Assembly (NCBI RefSeq): GCF_009936045.1 | Contig: NZ_QWEQ01000030.1 | Coordinates: 1 to 34,979 of the forward strand | Origin: Emergencia sp. 1XD21-10 | Lineage (GTDB): Bacteria; Bacillota; Clostridia; Peptostreptococcales; Anaerovoracaceae | Length of the DNA stretch: 34,979 bases | Direction of reading: 5' to 3' | Shown: positions 6,697-15,909 of the stretch, in pieces | Layout of the letters: the number at the start of each line of letters is the position of its first letter | Numbering within the stretch: position 1 is the stretch's first letter | Made by a program: the position numbers and the translations under genes | Notes under the pieces: generated by a model | The model's database searches: none | Told to the model about the DNA's origin: nothing | Seen by the model: the letters and a program-made list of their open reading frames with translations, nothing else

Positions 6697-8097
6697 TTAC
6701 TCTTTTATTATCTGCACGCCCTGTGGGGTGTCCTTGAGTGTAATGCCCTTTTCCTTCAACAGATCTCTGATTTCGTCAGCTCTTGCAAAATTCTTTGCCT
6801 TTCTCGCTTCCTGCCTCTCATCAACCAGCTTCTGAATTTCTTCGTCGATGGCGCTGTCTTCTTCTACCTGCAAAAGACCTAGCACGTCAGCAAATTCCAT
6901 CAGCGTATCCAAAGACGCTTTCGCAAATTCTCTTGTCGCGCCGTCCTTTACTGCAGTATTTGCCGCGGTTACCAGCTCGAAGACTGCACTGATTGCGTCA
7001 GCAGTATTCAAATCATCGTCCATAGCTTTCACAAATGCCGCCCGGAATGTATCGTAACCTTTCAGCTGCTCTTTTTCTGCCTCGGTCATAGGACCTTCTG
7101 CCCCTGCTGTCGTCAGATACGTCAGGTTTTCTTTACAGTTTGCCATTCTGGAAAGACCGTTCTTCGCCTGCTCCATCAGAGCGTCAGAGAAGTTAATCGG
7201 GCTTCTGTAATGACCGGAAAGCAGGAAGAAGCGCATAACCTCTCCGCTATACTCCTTTAGAATGTCTCTTACAGTAAAGAAGTTGCCCTTGGATTTAGAC
7301 ATTTTCTCGTTGTCAATGGTGATATAACCGTTGTGCATCCAGTAGTGGGCAAAGGGTACGCCATTGCAGCACTCAGACTGTGCAATTTCGTTCTCGTGAT
7401 GCGGGAACTGCAGGTCCTGTCCACCCGCGTGGATATCGATGGTATCGCCCAGGTGCTTTTTGGACATAGCAGAGCACTCGATGTGCCAGCCAGGTCTTCC
7501 CATACCCCATGGGGATTCCCATGCGATTTCATCTTCAGTTTTTCTTGCCTTCCACAGTGCAAAATCCAGCGGGTCCTGCTTTACTTCGCCCACCGCAATT
7601 CTAGCGCCGGACTCCAAATCATCGATGTTCTGCTTAGAAAGCTTTCCGTATTCAGGAAACTTTCTGGTAGAGAAATATACGTCGCCGTCCGCCTCATAGG
7701 CGTAGCCTTTATCGCAGAGCGTCTGTACGAAGTCGATAATTTCCTGAATGTGCTCAGATACCCTCGGGTGTACATCTGCTTTCTTAACGTTAAGCGCAGC
7801 CGCATCCTTATAGTATTCACCGATATATTTTTCGGAAACTTCCGGCGCAGTAATGCCCTCCTCTCTGGCTCTGTTGATAATCTTATCGTCAACATCGGTA
7901 AAGTTCTGCACAAACTTTACTTTATAGCCGCTGTATTCCATGTACTTTCTCAGCGTGTCAAATACAACGAAAGGTCTGGCGTTTCCAATGTGAAAAAAGT
8001 TATATACAGTAGGACCACAGACATAGATAGAAACTTCCCCCTCGCGAATCGGTACAAATTCTTCTTTTTTTCTAGTCAGTGTATTATAGATTTTCAT
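6697..8097 (-). CDS. cysS: Cysteinyl-tRNA synthetase
   Basis: A 466-residue class I synthetase, the usual length, charging tRNA-Cys in the cytosol. Seen: MKIYNTLTRKKEEF, CGPTVYNFFHIGNAR (the zinc Cys and HIGH-like HIGN), GWHIECSAMS and HHENEIAQSE (zinc ligands), and KMSKSKGNF. The C-terminal anticodon region ends in AKNFARADEIRDLLKEKGI. I chose the third in-frame ATG because AGAAAGGA lies eight bases before it; the frame opens at 8127. It overlaps cysE by 14 bases, which ties cysteine synthesis to its use. Confidence 0.97.
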   Translation of the reverse strand: MKIYNTLTRKKEEFVPIREGEVSIYVCGPTVYNFFHIGNARPFVVFDTLRKYMEYSGYKVKFVQNFTDVDDKIINRAREEGITAPEVSEKYIGEYYKDAAALNVKKADVHPRVSEHIQEIIDFVQTLCDKGYAYEADGDVYFSTRKFPEYGKLSKQNIDDLESGARIAVGEVKQDPLDFALWKARKTEDEIAWESPWGMGRPGWHIECSAMSKKHLGDTIDIHAGGQDLQFPHHENEIAQSECCNGVPFAHYWMHNGYITIDNEKMSKSKGNFFTVRDILKEYSGEVMRFFLLSGHYRSPINFSDALMEQAKNGLSRMANCKENLTYLTTAGAEGPMTEAEKEQLKGYDTFRAAFVKAMDDDLNTADAISAVFELVTAANTAVKDGATREFAKASLDTLMEFADVLGLLQVEEDSAIDEEIQKLVDERQEARKAKNFARADEIRDLLKEKGITLKDTPQGVQIIKE

Positions 8098-8755
8098 CTT
8101 CATTTCCTTTCTGTTCCTTGCTTGCAAGCTGATTTAGTTTATTCTCCAGCATAACCACTCTTCTGCGCAGACATTCAAGTTCTGTGGCTACCGGGTCGGG
8201 TAAATCCACCTGGTTCAAATCTTCTGTGCTTTCACCGTAACGTCTTACGATTTTTCCCGGAATGCCAACTACCGTGCAACCTGGCGGAATCTCATTAAGA
8301 ACGATGGAACCTGCGCCAATTTTTACATCGTCCCCCACAGAAAAAGGTCCAAGGACTCTGGCGCCGGAGCTGACAATGACACGATTTCCGATAGTAGGAT
8401 GCCTTTTTCCGGTGTCCTTTCCGGTACCGCCTAAGGTCACGCCCTGATAAAGCGTCACATCATCGCCGATTTCCGTGGTTTCACCGATAACCACCGCCAT
8501 GCCGTGGTCAATAAAACACCTCCTACCGATGGTGGCTCCCGGATGAATTTCTATACCGGTGAAAAATCTAGTCAGCTGAGAAATCATTCTTGCAAGCAAT
8601 TTAATATTATGTTTGTAGAGAAAATGAGCCGGCTTATGCCAAATCAGTGCCCAGATGCCCGGGTAACAGAGCAGAACCTCCAAACTGTTTCTCGCTGCAG
8701 GGTCTTTCTTCAGCACAGTTTGAATATCCTCTCTCACATCTTTCCAAAAAGCCAT
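8084..8755 (-). CDS. cysE: Serine O-acetyltransferase
   Basis: A 223-residue enzyme making O-acetylserine, the first step of cysteine synthesis. The N-terminal helical part (about 1-65: DVREDIQTVLKKDPAARNSLEVLLCYPG) precedes a left-handed beta-helix of hexapeptide repeats. Key segments are IEIHPGATIGRRCFIDHGMAVVIGET, the active-site region DVTLYQGVTLGGTGKD, KRHPTIGNRVIVSSGARVLG and VGDDVKIGAGSIVLNEIPPG. The C-terminal tail (about 185-223) is charged and may be a coiled coil. GGAGG precedes the ATG. No O-acetylserine sulfhydrylase gene is in the window. Confidence 0.95.
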   Translation of the reverse strand: MAFWKDVREDIQTVLKKDPAARNSLEVLLCYPGIWALIWHKPAHFLYKHNIKLLARMISQLTRFFTGIEIHPGATIGRRCFIDHGMAVVIGETTEIGDDVTLYQGVTLGGTGKDTGKRHPTIGNRVIVSSGARVLGPFSVGDDVKIGAGSIVLNEIPPGCTVVGIPGKIVRRYGESTEDLNQVDLPDPVATELECLRRRVVMLENKLNQLASKEQKGNEDENL

Positions 8756-8787
8756 CTTACAAATTCCTCCTACTTTTAACCAAATCT

Positions 8788-9264
8788 TTACTCAACTACA
8801 ATCGTCTTAATCTTTACTGGTTCCAGCGGGCAGTCCATGCGGTCTCTTTTCACATTGACTATATCCTGTGCAACCTCCATACCTTCTGTAATTTTTCCAA
8901 AAGAAGCGTACTGACCGTCAAGGTGCGGCGCATCAGCTACCATGATAAAAAACTGGGAGCCTGCAGAATCCGGCATCATCGATCTTGCCATGGACAGAAC
9001 TCCAGTGGTATGCTTCAGATCATTCTTTACACCATTTGAGGTGAATTCCCCCTTGATACAGTATCCCGGTCCGCCGGTGCCGTTGCCCTTCGGACAGCCG
9101 CCCTGAATCATAAAGCCCGGAATAACTCTGTGGAAAGTCAATCCGTTATAAAAACCTTCGTTTGCTAATTTCTCAAAATTTTCTACGGTAATCGGCGCAA
9201 CGTCTTCGAAAAGCTCGCCCTTCATGATACCGCCATTTTCCATTTCGATGGTTACTGTTTTCAT
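8788..9264 (-). CDS. ppiB: Peptidyl-prolyl cis-trans isomerase, cyclophilin type
   Basis: A 158-residue single-domain cytosolic cyclophilin (no signal peptide) that speeds proline isomerisation during folding. Motifs: [34 protein letters not shown] (active-site Arg and Phe), [33 protein letters not shown] and [16 protein letters not shown]. All main active-site residues appear to be present except that the usual Trp is Tyr (LDGQYA), as in several bacterial forms. GGAG precedes the start. It is inserted with the Nudix and chromate genes between proS and cysE, which is not part of the conserved Bacillus order. Confidence 0.95.
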   Translation of the reverse strand: MKTVTIEMENGGIMKGELFEDVAPITVENFEKLANEGFYNGLTFHRVIPGFMIQGGCPKGNGTGGPGYCIKGEFTSNGVKNDLKHTTGVLSMARSMMPDSAGSQFFIMVADAPHLDGQYASFGKITEGMEVAQDIVNVKRDRMDCPLEPVKIKTIVVE

Positions 9265-9278
9265 TCTATTCGTCTCCT

Positions 9279-9743
9279 TTATTCTTTATATCTTAATTTA
9301 TAATAGGTCATGCCATTTCGTTCTTCTTCTAATATACCCCAAATTTCATCATTGAAAAATTTTGGATATATATGCTCCAGCGTGTTGATTTCTTCGCGGG
9401 ACATAAAGCGAACCTCGCGGAGCACCTGATGATCGTCATCAAACTCAGGGTCTTTGCCAAGCCCCAGCTGACCACCTCTGATTTCTCCCAGCATATAGTT
9501 GACAAAGCGCTGCCCTCTTTCTGGTGAAACCTCTTCAATGTGCCATGCTACGCCCACAACTTCAATATCAAGACCGGTTTCTTCCTTCGCTTCCCGAACC
9601 GCAGCTTCGATGGAGTTTTCGCCTTCTTCAATACCGCCGCCAGGAACCATCCAGATATCTCTGTCCTCGTGGTGCTGCCTTACCATTAAAATTTTGTCTT
9701 TTTCTTCATTGGTAATGACTACCCTTACGCCGCCTACCCACAT
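9279..9743 (-). CDS. Nudix hydrolase
   Basis: A 154-residue member of the Nudix family, which hydrolyses nucleoside diphosphates linked to another group. The Nudix box is complete: GX5E from G36 to E42, then REAKEETGL at 50-58. Substrate cannot be told from sequence. The domain starts with [20 protein letters not shown], a MutT-like strand. The start overlaps the end of the second chromate gene by 10 bases and is preceded by TTAGGAG. Operon partner of ppiB and the chromate genes. Confidence 0.9.
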   Translation of the reverse strand: MWVGGVRVVITNEEKDKILMVRQHHEDRDIWMVPGGGIEEGENSIEAAVREAKEETGLDIEVVGVAWHIEEVSPERGQRFVNYMLGEIRGGQLGLGKDPEFDDDHQVLREVRFMSREEINTLEHIYPKFFNDEIWGILEEERNGMTYYKLRYKE

Positions 9744-10258
9744 AATATCGCTCCTAACACGCCCGCACCGACGATGATTGCGATGGGGCTTACCTTAAAC
9801 TTTCCTGCTAAGATTACCGTCGCCAGCGCAATAACAATTGCCACCGGATTCAGCGCAGCAAAGGCGCTCTCACCCATAAAGATGACCGCCGCTGCAATGA
9901 GCCCTACCGTAACCGGTCTGATTCCAGCAAAAGCACCGTCGATAATCTTACTTTCTTTGAATTTATTGATAAAATAACATACCAGAATCACCAGGATAAA
10001 AGAGGGCAGTGCTACGCCAAGGGTTGCTGCAAAAGCACCACCGTATCCGGCACAGTTAAAACCAACATAGGTTGCAGCATTCACTGCAATCGGTCCCGGA
10101 GTCACCTGAGAAATTGCGACCAGATTGGAAAATTCATCAGCAGACATCAGTCCAAACTGCTTCGCTCCCTGGTAAATAATCGGCAGCATTGCCATCCCAC
10201 CGCCAAAGCCAAAGAGTCCTATCTTTGCAAAGACAAAGAACAGCTGAAGGTAGATCAT
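9734..10258 (-). CDS. chrA: Chromate transporter family, half-size subunit B
   Basis: A 174-residue membrane protein equal to one half of the CHR ion transporter family. Family features seen: FFVFAKIGLFGFGGGMAMLPII near the start, VAISQVTPGPIAVNAATYVG (PGP motif), and GGAFAATLGVALPSFILVILVCYF, followed by further helices. The two halves are encoded by overlapping genes, the short-chain CHR arrangement, and probably act together. Chromate export is shown for some family members; the true substrate in an anaerobe may be another anion. The gene overlaps the first half by four bases (ATGA) and the Nudix gene by ten. Confidence 0.85.
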   Translation of the reverse strand: MIYLQLFFVFAKIGLFGFGGGMAMLPIIYQGAKQFGLMSADEFSNLVAISQVTPGPIAVNAATYVGFNCAGYGGAFAATLGVALPSFILVILVCYFINKFKESKIIDGAFAGIRPVTVGLIAAAVIFMGESAFAALNPVAIVIALATVILAGKFKVSPIAIIVGAGVLGAILCG

Positions 10259-10845
10259 ACACGCTCACCTCCATCACGGTTCTTTCGCTTTTCCATCACT
10301 GCAGTATAAACAAGGCCGGCTGCGATACCACCCACAATTGCCCATACCGCACTGACAGAAAGTCCTGCTATGAGCCCGAAGGATGCCAGCGCCAAAATCC
10401 ACTGGAAAGGCTTCTTCAAAACCTGCTTTCCGACTTTGTAGGCAGAAAATGCAATCAGACCTGTCGCCGCTGCCTTAATGCCGACCAAAGCTCCCTGCAC
10501 ATAAGGATTGTCGCCAATCCCCTGCAGAAGTTTTACAATGGCGATGATGATGATAAAGCTGGGAAGTATCACGCCGATTGTCGCAGCCAGCGCGCCGCCA
10601 ATGCCTTTTTTCTGATGTCCGATATAGGTCGCCATATTGATGGCAACTACCCCCGGAAGACCTTGGCTGACTGCAATACAGTCCACAGCTTCCTCTTCTG
10701 TCATCCAGTGTTTCTCATCAACTACGATTCCCTGAATCAAAGGAATCATCGCCATCCCACCGCCGATAGTGAACAGCCCCAGCTTGAAAAAGGACCAAAA
10801 CAACTGAAAATATATATTCTCTTTTACTCCGCTCGTTTTACCCAT
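10255..10845 (-). CDS. chrA: Chromate transporter family, half-size subunit A
   Basis: A 196-residue membrane protein homologous to its downstream neighbour: FWSFFKLGLFTIGGGMAMIPLIQ, DCIAVSQGLPGVVAINMATYIG, GGALAATIGVILPSFIIIIAIVKLL. The PGP of the partner is LPGV here, so the two halves are not interchangeable copies. It starts 12 bases after the proS stop with a weak GCGGA site, so it is probably translated from the same message as proS. Substrate unknown, as for the partner. Confidence 0.85.
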   Translation of the reverse strand: MGKTSGVKENIYFQLFWSFFKLGLFTIGGGMAMIPLIQGIVVDEKHWMTEEEAVDCIAVSQGLPGVVAINMATYIGHQKKGIGGALAATIGVILPSFIIIIAIVKLLQGIGDNPYVQGALVGIKAAATGLIAFSAYKVGKQVLKKPFQWILALASFGLIAGLSVSAVWAIVGGIAAGLVYTAVMEKRKNRDGGERV

Positions 10846-10857
10846 TTAAATTCCGCT

Positions 10858-12588
10858 TTATTTTTCCCTGTTTACAATTTCAATTGCCCTTGCAATTGCT
10901 TCGCTGACAGAAATCTCTTCCTTCTCGGCATCCCTTCTCAGCTTGTATTCTACCTTATCTTCACCTGCCAGCTTTCCTACGGTGATTCTCACTGGAATAC
11001 CCAGAAGATCTGCGTCCTTAAACTTAACACCTGGGCGCTCTTTTCTGTCGTCCAGCAGAACCTCCACTCTGGCGTCTAACAGTTCCTGATAGATTCTTTC
11101 TGCTACGCCTGCCTGCACTTCATCGTCCGGTTTTACCAAAGTGATAATTGCATGGTAAGGCGCTACTGACATTGGCCAGATAATACCGTTTTCATCGTGG
11201 TGCTGCTCCACAACAGCCGCCAGGGTTCTGGTTACGCCAATGCCGTAGCAGCCCATGACTATCGGCTGTTCCTTCTGATTTTCGTCTACATAGTTAGCGC
11301 CCATGGACTCAGAATATTTGGTTCCCAGTTTAAACACCTGACCCACTTCGATACCTCTGGCATGTTTTACCGGTGCACCGCAGATTGGACAAGGATCTCC
11401 TTCTTTGAGCACCTTCAAATCGGTTACAATGTCCCCTTTATAATCTCTTCCGTAGTTGACATTTTTCACATGGTGATCTGCCTTATTTGCGCCTGCGCAA
11501 AGGTTTGCAAGACCAGGAAGTTCACTATCCACAACAATGGTACAGTCGTGGAGTCCGCAAGGACCTGTAAAACCGCCAACACAGCCTGTTGCTGCTGCCA
11601 TCTTTTCTTCATCAGCAAATGCGATAGCATGTTCTGGAATCTTCAGTGCGTTGACCAGCTTAATCATGTTCAGCTCTCTGTCGCCTCTGACAAAGGCTGC
11701 CACATAACCGTTTTCTTCACCTTTCTCATCGTAAGTGACAAAGAGCAACGCTTTGATAGTCTGCGTCTGATCAAGCCCTAAGAAGTTTGCAACTTCTTCG
11801 ATGGTCTTAGTGCCCGGTGTATGCACTTCCTCCATAGGAAGCAGTTCCACATCGGTCTGCGCTGGTGCGTCTACACACTCAGCTCTTTCAGTGGTAGCCG
11901 CCATGGTACAGCTTTCGCAGTATGCGATTTCACTTTCACCGACTTCGGAAAGGGCGGTAAACTCATGAGAGTTGCTGCCTCCGATTGCGCCTGTATCCGC
12001 TTCTACCGGTCTGAAGGTCAAACCACAACGGGTGAAAATTCTGTCGTAAGCGTCATACATGGTCTTGTAACTTTCGTCAAGACCTGCATAGTCCTTATCG
12101 AAAGAATAAGCATCCTTCATGATGAACTCTCTGCTTCTCATCAGACCAAACCTAGGTCTTGCCTCATCTCTGTACTTAGTCTGAATCTGATACAGGTTCA
12201 TCGGAAGCTGTCTATAAGACGATACATCATTTCTGATGACATCGGTGAAAATTTCTTCGTGTGTAGGTCCCAGACAGAAATCTCTGCCGTTTCTGTCCTT
12301 CAGTCTCCAAAGCTCAGGTCCGTATGCGTACCATCTGCCGGATTCTTCCCAGAGTTCAGCAGGCTGCACTGCAGACATATGAATTTCCTGGGCGCCAGTT
12401 GCGTCCATTTCCTGTCTTACGATTTCTTCGATTTTACGAACTGATCTCCAGCCCAGCGGCATAAAACCGTACACGCCGGAAACCAGCTTGCGAATCATGC
12501 CGGTGCGAAGCAGCAGAATATGACTGGAAATTTCCGCTTCGTTTGGCACTTCCCTTAAAGTTTTAATATGCATTTTTGATAATCTCAT
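10858..12588 (-). CDS. proS: Prolyl-tRNA synthetase (bacterial type with editing domain)
   Basis: A 576-residue class II synthetase charging tRNA-Pro. It starts [15 protein letters not shown], typical for the family. Class II motif 2 lies in [27 protein letters not shown] (split here as [10 protein letters not shown] and [11 protein letters not shown]) and motif 3 in [15 protein letters not shown]. Between them, residues about 240-385 hold the inserted YbaK-like domain that removes wrongly attached alanine ([47 protein letters not shown]). The anticodon domain is at the C-terminus. It follows ispDF by 30 bases; there is no room for a T-box, so it probably depends on the operon promoter. In Bacillus this slot holds gltX, not proS. 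Confidence 0.97.
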   Translation of the reverse strand: MRLSKMHIKTLREVPNEAEISSHILLLRTGMIRKLVSGVYGFMPLGWRSVRKIEEIVRQEMDATGAQEIHMSAVQPAELWEESGRWYAYGPELWRLKDRNGRDFCLGPTHEEIFTDVIRNDVSSYRQLPMNLYQIQTKYRDEARPRFGLMRSREFIMKDAYSFDKDYAGLDESYKTMYDAYDRIFTRCGLTFRPVEADTGAIGGSNSHEFTALSEVGESEIAYCESCTMAATTERAECVDAPAQTDVELLPMEEVHTPGTKTIEEVANFLGLDQTQTIKALLFVTYDEKGEENGYVAAFVRGDRELNMIKLVNALKIPEHAIAFADEEKMAAATGCVGGFTGPCGLHDCTIVVDSELPGLANLCAGANKADHHVKNVNYGRDYKGDIVTDLKVLKEGDPCPICGAPVKHARGIEVGQVFKLGTKYSESMGANYVDENQKEQPIVMGCYGIGVTRTLAAVVEQHHDENGIIWPMSVAPYHAIITLVKPDDEVQAGVAERIYQELLDARVEVLLDDRKERPGVKFKDADLLGIPVRITVGKLAGEDKVEYKLRRDAEKEEISVSEAIARAIEIVNREK

Positions 12589-12618
12589 TTTATTTTCACG
12601 ATCCTTTCTGGACGGATT

Positions 12619-13755
12619 CTACCGATTCAAAAGACACACAGCCTCTGCCGCAATGCCCTCTCCTCTTCCGGCAAAACCCAATTTTTCTGTAGTGGTTGCT
12701 TTTATACTGATCTTACTTTCGGGCACCTTCAGGGTCTTTGCGATGTTCTCGCACATTTGCCCTATAAACGGTGCCAGCTTGGGTCGCTGACACACCACAG
12801 TTACATCGGCATTTCCCAGGGAATATCCCTCCTCTGCTAAACGTTTTCCAACTTCCGCTAGAAGCTTCAGACTGGAAATCCCATGGTACGCTTCATCAGT
12901 GTCGGGAAAGAGCTTTCCGATATCGCCAAGAGCAGCAGCACCTAGCATAGCATCCATCAGTGCATGGACAAGCACGTCAGCATCAGAGTGTCCGTCGAGC
13001 CCCTTGTCATGAGGAATTTCAACGCCGCCGAGTATTAACTTTCTATCTTCTGTCAGCCGGTGTACATCATAGCCCGTGCCGATTCTTGTTTCCATCTGTA
13101 AATCCTCCGGTGTAGTAATTTTTAGGTTGGTATACTCGCCGGGAACAATAGATACTTTCTGACCCAGTCTTTCTACAAGGCTAGCATCATCAGTTCCGTA
13201 AAAGCCGTCTTCTGCCGCCTTTTCATAGGCGCGCTCTATCAGCGCAAACTGAAATGCCTGCGGTGTCTGCACGCAAAAAAGCTGACTTCGGTCTAAAGTT
13301 CCCTGCCAGTTGTGTCTTATAGTATCTTTAGGCGGCACAGCAGGAATTGCCGCACCAGTGCATTTTGCTTTCTCCACAACTGCCGTAATCAGCTGCGTGC
13401 TGACATAAGGTCTGACTCCATCGTGAATAAGCACAATGCTATCTGCTGCACCGATTTCATGCAAAACTTTAAGTCCGTTATAAATAGAATCCTGCCGCTC
13501 CTGTCCGCCAGTAACCAGATGTACCTGCCCGGCTTCAATCTCTATAGCAAAAAATCGGCGGCAAAGGTTCATATAATCTGCCCCCGTTACAATTACGGTT
13601 CCATCGACAACAGAATTTGAAAGAAACTTCTGCACTGTCTTTTCAAGTATGGTCTTTCCGTCAATCGTTAAAAATTGTTTTGGAAGCGGTGCTGCCATTC
13701 GTTTACCAGATCCGGCAGCACCGATAATCGCATATACCTTCGTTCCATTTAACAT
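12619..13755 (-). CDS. ispDF: Bifunctional IspD/IspF enzyme of the MEP isoprenoid pathway
   Basis: A 378-residue fusion of two enzymes. Residues 1-222 are MEP cytidylyltransferase Isp[21 protein letters not shown] (nucleotide-binding loop), [20 protein letters not shown] and [12 protein letters not shown]. Residues about 224-378 are cyclodiphosphate synthase Isp[12 protein letters not shown] with the metal ligands, [54 protein letters not shown]. The two reactions are not consecutive (IspE lies between them), but fused IspDF is known in several bacteria. In Bacillus the two genes are adjacent but separate at this same place beside yacL. It starts 24 bases after yacL and is co-transcribed with it. 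Confidence 0.96.
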   Translation of the reverse strand: MLNGTKVYAIIGAAGSGKRMAAPLPKQFLTIDGKTILEKTVQKFLSNSVVDGTVIVTGADYMNLCRRFFAIEIEAGQVHLVTGGQERQDSIYNGLKVLHEIGAADSIVLIHDGVRPYVSTQLITAVVEKAKCTGAAIPAVPPKDTIRHNWQGTLDRSQLFCVQTPQAFQFALIERAYEKAAEDGFYGTDDASLVERLGQKVSIVPGEYTNLKITTPEDLQMETRIGTGYDVHRLTEDRKLILGGVEIPHDKGLDGHSDADVLVHALMDAMLGAAALGDIGKLFPDTDEAYHGISSLKLLAEVGKRLAEEGYSLGNADVTVVCQRPKLAPFIGQMCENIAKTLKVPESKISIKATTTEKLGFAGRGEGIAAEAVCLLNR

Positions 13756-13778
13756 AAATCATCATCTTTCGCCACAGG

Positions 13779-14918
13779 CTATTTTTTCAGTCTGCCGAAA
13801 ATCATTCTTCCCGCGGATGTCTGCAGCACACTGGTCACATTGATGCGGGTCGTCTTGCCAATCATTCTTCTACCATCTTCAACGACAATCATGGTGCCGT
13901 CATCCAGATAAGCAATCGCCTGACTGTTATCCTTCCCCTGTTTTACCAGAGTCACGGTCATCTCTTCACCTGGCAGAACCACCGGTTTCAGTGTATTGGC
14001 AAGCTCGTTTATATTGAGCACGCCTACACCGTTGATGGTTGCCACTTTGTTCAAATTAAAATCATTAGTTACGACTTTTCCGTTCATCAGCTGCGCCAAT
14101 TTCAAAAGTTTCACATCGACTTCCGGAATTTCCCGCAGAGATTTTTCGTTATCAGTATTATAGATTTCAATACCATAGTCATCCTGAATCTTATTGAGAA
14201 TATCAAGACCGCGTCTGCCTCTTGTCCGTTTCAGAGAATCGGAAGAATCCGCAATATGACGTAGTTCTACAAGCACAAATTCAGGAATCACAATTGGTCC
14301 TTCCAGAAAACCAGTCTTCATAATCTCTGCAATTCTGCCGTCGATGATGACACTGGTATCAAAAATCTTTGGGATTCCATCATTTTTCTTCTTACCTTTG
14401 CCAAACAAGGTGGATTCTGACCCTTGTTGTCCCTGCTGATTCTGCTGGTTCTGTCTGCGCACGCCCATGAAAAGGCTGAAAATTTCTCTGCTCTTCTTCG
14501 TCGCGATGACTACCCCCAGATATCCGAATAACACATAGGAAATAATCGTCAAACTGGTATAGAGATACGTATTCTTGATGCTTGCATAAATCTGTGTCAA
14601 AAGCAACGCAATGAGAAGCCCCAAAATAAGCCCTACTACACCTGTAACCAAATCATTTGCTGACACTCCTCTGAGATCGTCCTCAATATTATCTGCTACT
14701 TTTACACTCTGCCTTCTAATCGCCGGTGTCAATCTGAAAAAAATAATTCCAAATATAATAGCAAAAGCGATTTCGATTCCGAGCTGCTCTCCCCCAGTAA
14801 AATACTCACTCAGGTTTCCACCGCTTTTAGTATACCAAAGCACCAGCAGTTCAGATAGACCGTAACCTAAGATTGCACCTAACAATGTTACTAATCCTCT
14901 GATTAGTTTCTTAAACAT
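13779..14918 (-). CDS. yacL: PIN/TRAM-domain membrane protein (YacL family)
   Basis: A 379-residue protein with four N-terminal membrane helices (about 8-27, 48-64, 91-112 and 120-142). A glutamine-rich linker NQQNQQGQQG follows, then a PIN nuclease-like domain (about 185-310) and a C-terminal TRAM domain. The PIN acidic residues are visible in IFDTSVIIDGRI, PEFVLVELRHI, DVKLLKLA and VVTNDFNLNK, so the active site seems intact. The TRAM part reads VLPGEEMTVTLVKQGKDNSQA ... GTMIVVEDGRRMIG. YacL-like proteins are widespread in Firmicutes next to disA/ispD; RNA cleavage is assumed, not proven. A strong AGGAAGGGGGAG site precedes the ATG. It is the first gene of a long operon. Confidence 0.93.
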   Translation of the reverse strand: MFKKLIRGLVTLLGAILGYGLSELLVLWYTKSGGNLSEYFTGGEQLGIEIAFAIIFGIIFFRLTPAIRRQSVKVADNIEDDLRGVSANDLVTGVVGLILGLLIALLLTQIYASIKNTYLYTSLTIISYVLFGYLGVVIATKKSREIFSLFMGVRRQNQQNQQGQQGSESTLFGKGKKKNDGIPKIFDTSVIIDGRIAEIMKTGFLEGPIVIPEFVLVELRHIADSSDSLKRTRGRRGLDILNKIQDDYGIEIYNTDNEKSLREIPEVDVKLLKLAQLMNGKVVTNDFNLNKVATINGVGVLNINELANTLKPVVLPGEEMTVTLVKQGKDNSQAIAYLDDGTMIVVEDGRRMIGKTTRINVTSVLQTSAGRMIFGRLKK

Positions 14919-15048
14919 ATGCTCTCCCCCTTCCTTTAAAAATACATACAGCGTGCATACCGATCTTCAGGGAGAATAAGACAAGCACAGCCCCTACTAA
15001 TCGGTTTGCAAGGCGGGAGAAGCCTAATCCCCCACTTTACATCTATAT
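14919..15048 (-). promoter_or_regulatory. Structured 5' leader of the yacL operon (candidate)
   Basis: About 130 bases of leader lie between the expected transcript start and the yacL ATG. On the minus strand GGGGGA (15033-15028) pairs with TCTCCC (15020-15015) around a seven-base loop. Then ACCGAT (15005-15000) pairs with ATCGGT (14964-14959), enclosing AGGG/CCCT. The G-rich, structured character differs from the AT-rich surroundings. I do not recognise it as any known riboswitch class. Confidence 0.4.
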
Positions 15049-15054
15049 AAATAC

Positions 15055-15084
15055 AGTATAGTGCATTCCCGCGTCTTGTGTCAA
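15055..15084 (-). promoter_or_regulatory. Promoter of the yacL-ispDF-proS...thyA operon
   Basis: On the minus strand: perfect TTGACA, 18-base spacer, TATACT. The next ten genes downstream (ispDF through thyA) are spaced by about 30 bases or less or overlap, with no internal terminator seen, so this is probably the main promoter of an operon of roughly 9.6 kb. Confidence 0.8.
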
Positions 15085-15177
15085 CCCTCCTGTGTATACA
15101 AATTTCTTGTTAATTGCACGTCTTTTGTGTTAAAATTAACTATACAGTCTTCATGTAATGAACACAATGAAACTGTA

Positions 15178-15186
15178 TGATATAAT
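15178..15186 (+). promoter_or_regulatory. Extended -10 promoter of the two-component genes
   Basis: TGATATAAT is an extended -10 element (TG-N-TATAAT) 46 bases before the response-regulator start. No good -35 is visible, which suggests activation by a regulator, perhaps its own (inference). The 15085-15177 stretch before it is AT-rich with no other signal I can support. Confidence 0.5.
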
Positions 15187-15231
15187 TAAGTACATTGAAT
15201 CGTCAATATTCTATCAAGAGGAGGATTATTT

Positions 15232-15909
15232 ATGTATAAACTTTTAGTTGTTGATGACGAGCCTAAGATACGTGAAGTCATCAAAGAATACGCTGAATTT
15301 AACGGATATGAAGTAACCGAAGCCGAAGACGGAATGAGCGCCGTAGGTCTCTGCAAGCTCAACGAATATGACCTTGTCATTCTTGATATCATGATGCCAA
15401 AGCTGGACGGCTTTTCCGCCTGCAAAGAGATAAAAAAAATTCAGGACGTACCTATCATCATGCTGTCAGCAAGAGGCGAAGAATACGATAAACTTTTCGG
15501 TTTCGAACTGGGCATTGATGATTACATCGTAAAGCCTTTCAGCCCGAAAGAACTGATGGCAAGAATCAATGTAATTCTCGCTCGCAGGAATGCAGTCTCC
15601 CAAAGCAAATCCGACGTACTGCAGTTTAATGGACTGGAAATCAATATGGCAGCTAGAACTGTTACCGTAGACGGCCAACGTGTTGAATTGACTCCAAAAG
15701 AATATGAACTTCTTTTCTATCTCATCGAGCATAAAAATCTGGCATTATCCAGAGATAAGCTGCTCTCTGACATCTGGGGCTACGACTTCTTCGGCGATGA
15801 CAGAACGATTGATACCCATATTAAAAATCTGAGAAATAACCTGGGCCCATATCGGGATTACATCGTAACACTCAGAGGGGTGGGATACAAATTTGAATTT
15901 GAAGAATAG
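15232..15909 (+). CDS. Response regulator, OmpR/PhoB family
   Basis: A 225-residue two-domain transcription factor. The receiver domain (1-120) has the acidic pocket D8-D9, the phosphate acceptor D52 in LVILDIMMPKLDG, and the conserved Lys in DDYIVKPFSPKEL. The C-terminal winged-helix domain (about 130-225) shows ELTPKEYELLFYLIEHKNLALSR (split: LTPKEYELLFYL), DDRTIDTHIKNLRNNLG and TLRGVGYKFE. A strong AGAGGAGG site precedes the ATG. It is co-transcribed with the sensor kinase gene, which overlaps it. The pair is inserted on the opposite strand between yacL and radA, where disA usually lies in Firmicutes. Confidence 0.95.
   Translation: MYKLLVVDDEPKIREVIKEYAEFNGYEVTEAEDGMSAVGLCKLNEYDLVILDIMMPKLDGFSACKEIKKIQDVPIIMLSARGEEYDKLFGFELGIDDYIVKPFSPKELMARINVILARRNAVSQSKSDVLQFNGLEINMAARTVTVDGQRVELTPKEYELLFYLIEHKNLALSRDKLLSDIWGYDFFGDDRTIDTHIKNLRNNLGPYRDYIVTLRGVGYKFEFEE

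Noticed and set aside
7333-8154. A 273-codon plus-strand open frame
   Set aside because: It is antisense to cysS, whose motifs (HIGN, KMSKS) are clear; the antisense translation has no domain.
10189-11079. A 296-codon plus-strand open frame
   Set aside because: Antisense to the chromate transporter gene and to the end of proS; no ribosome site or domain.
15055-15231. T-box riboswitch for proS or cysS in the operon leader
   Set aside because: No AGGGTGG-type T-box core or specifier stem can be found; the leader helices do not match that class.
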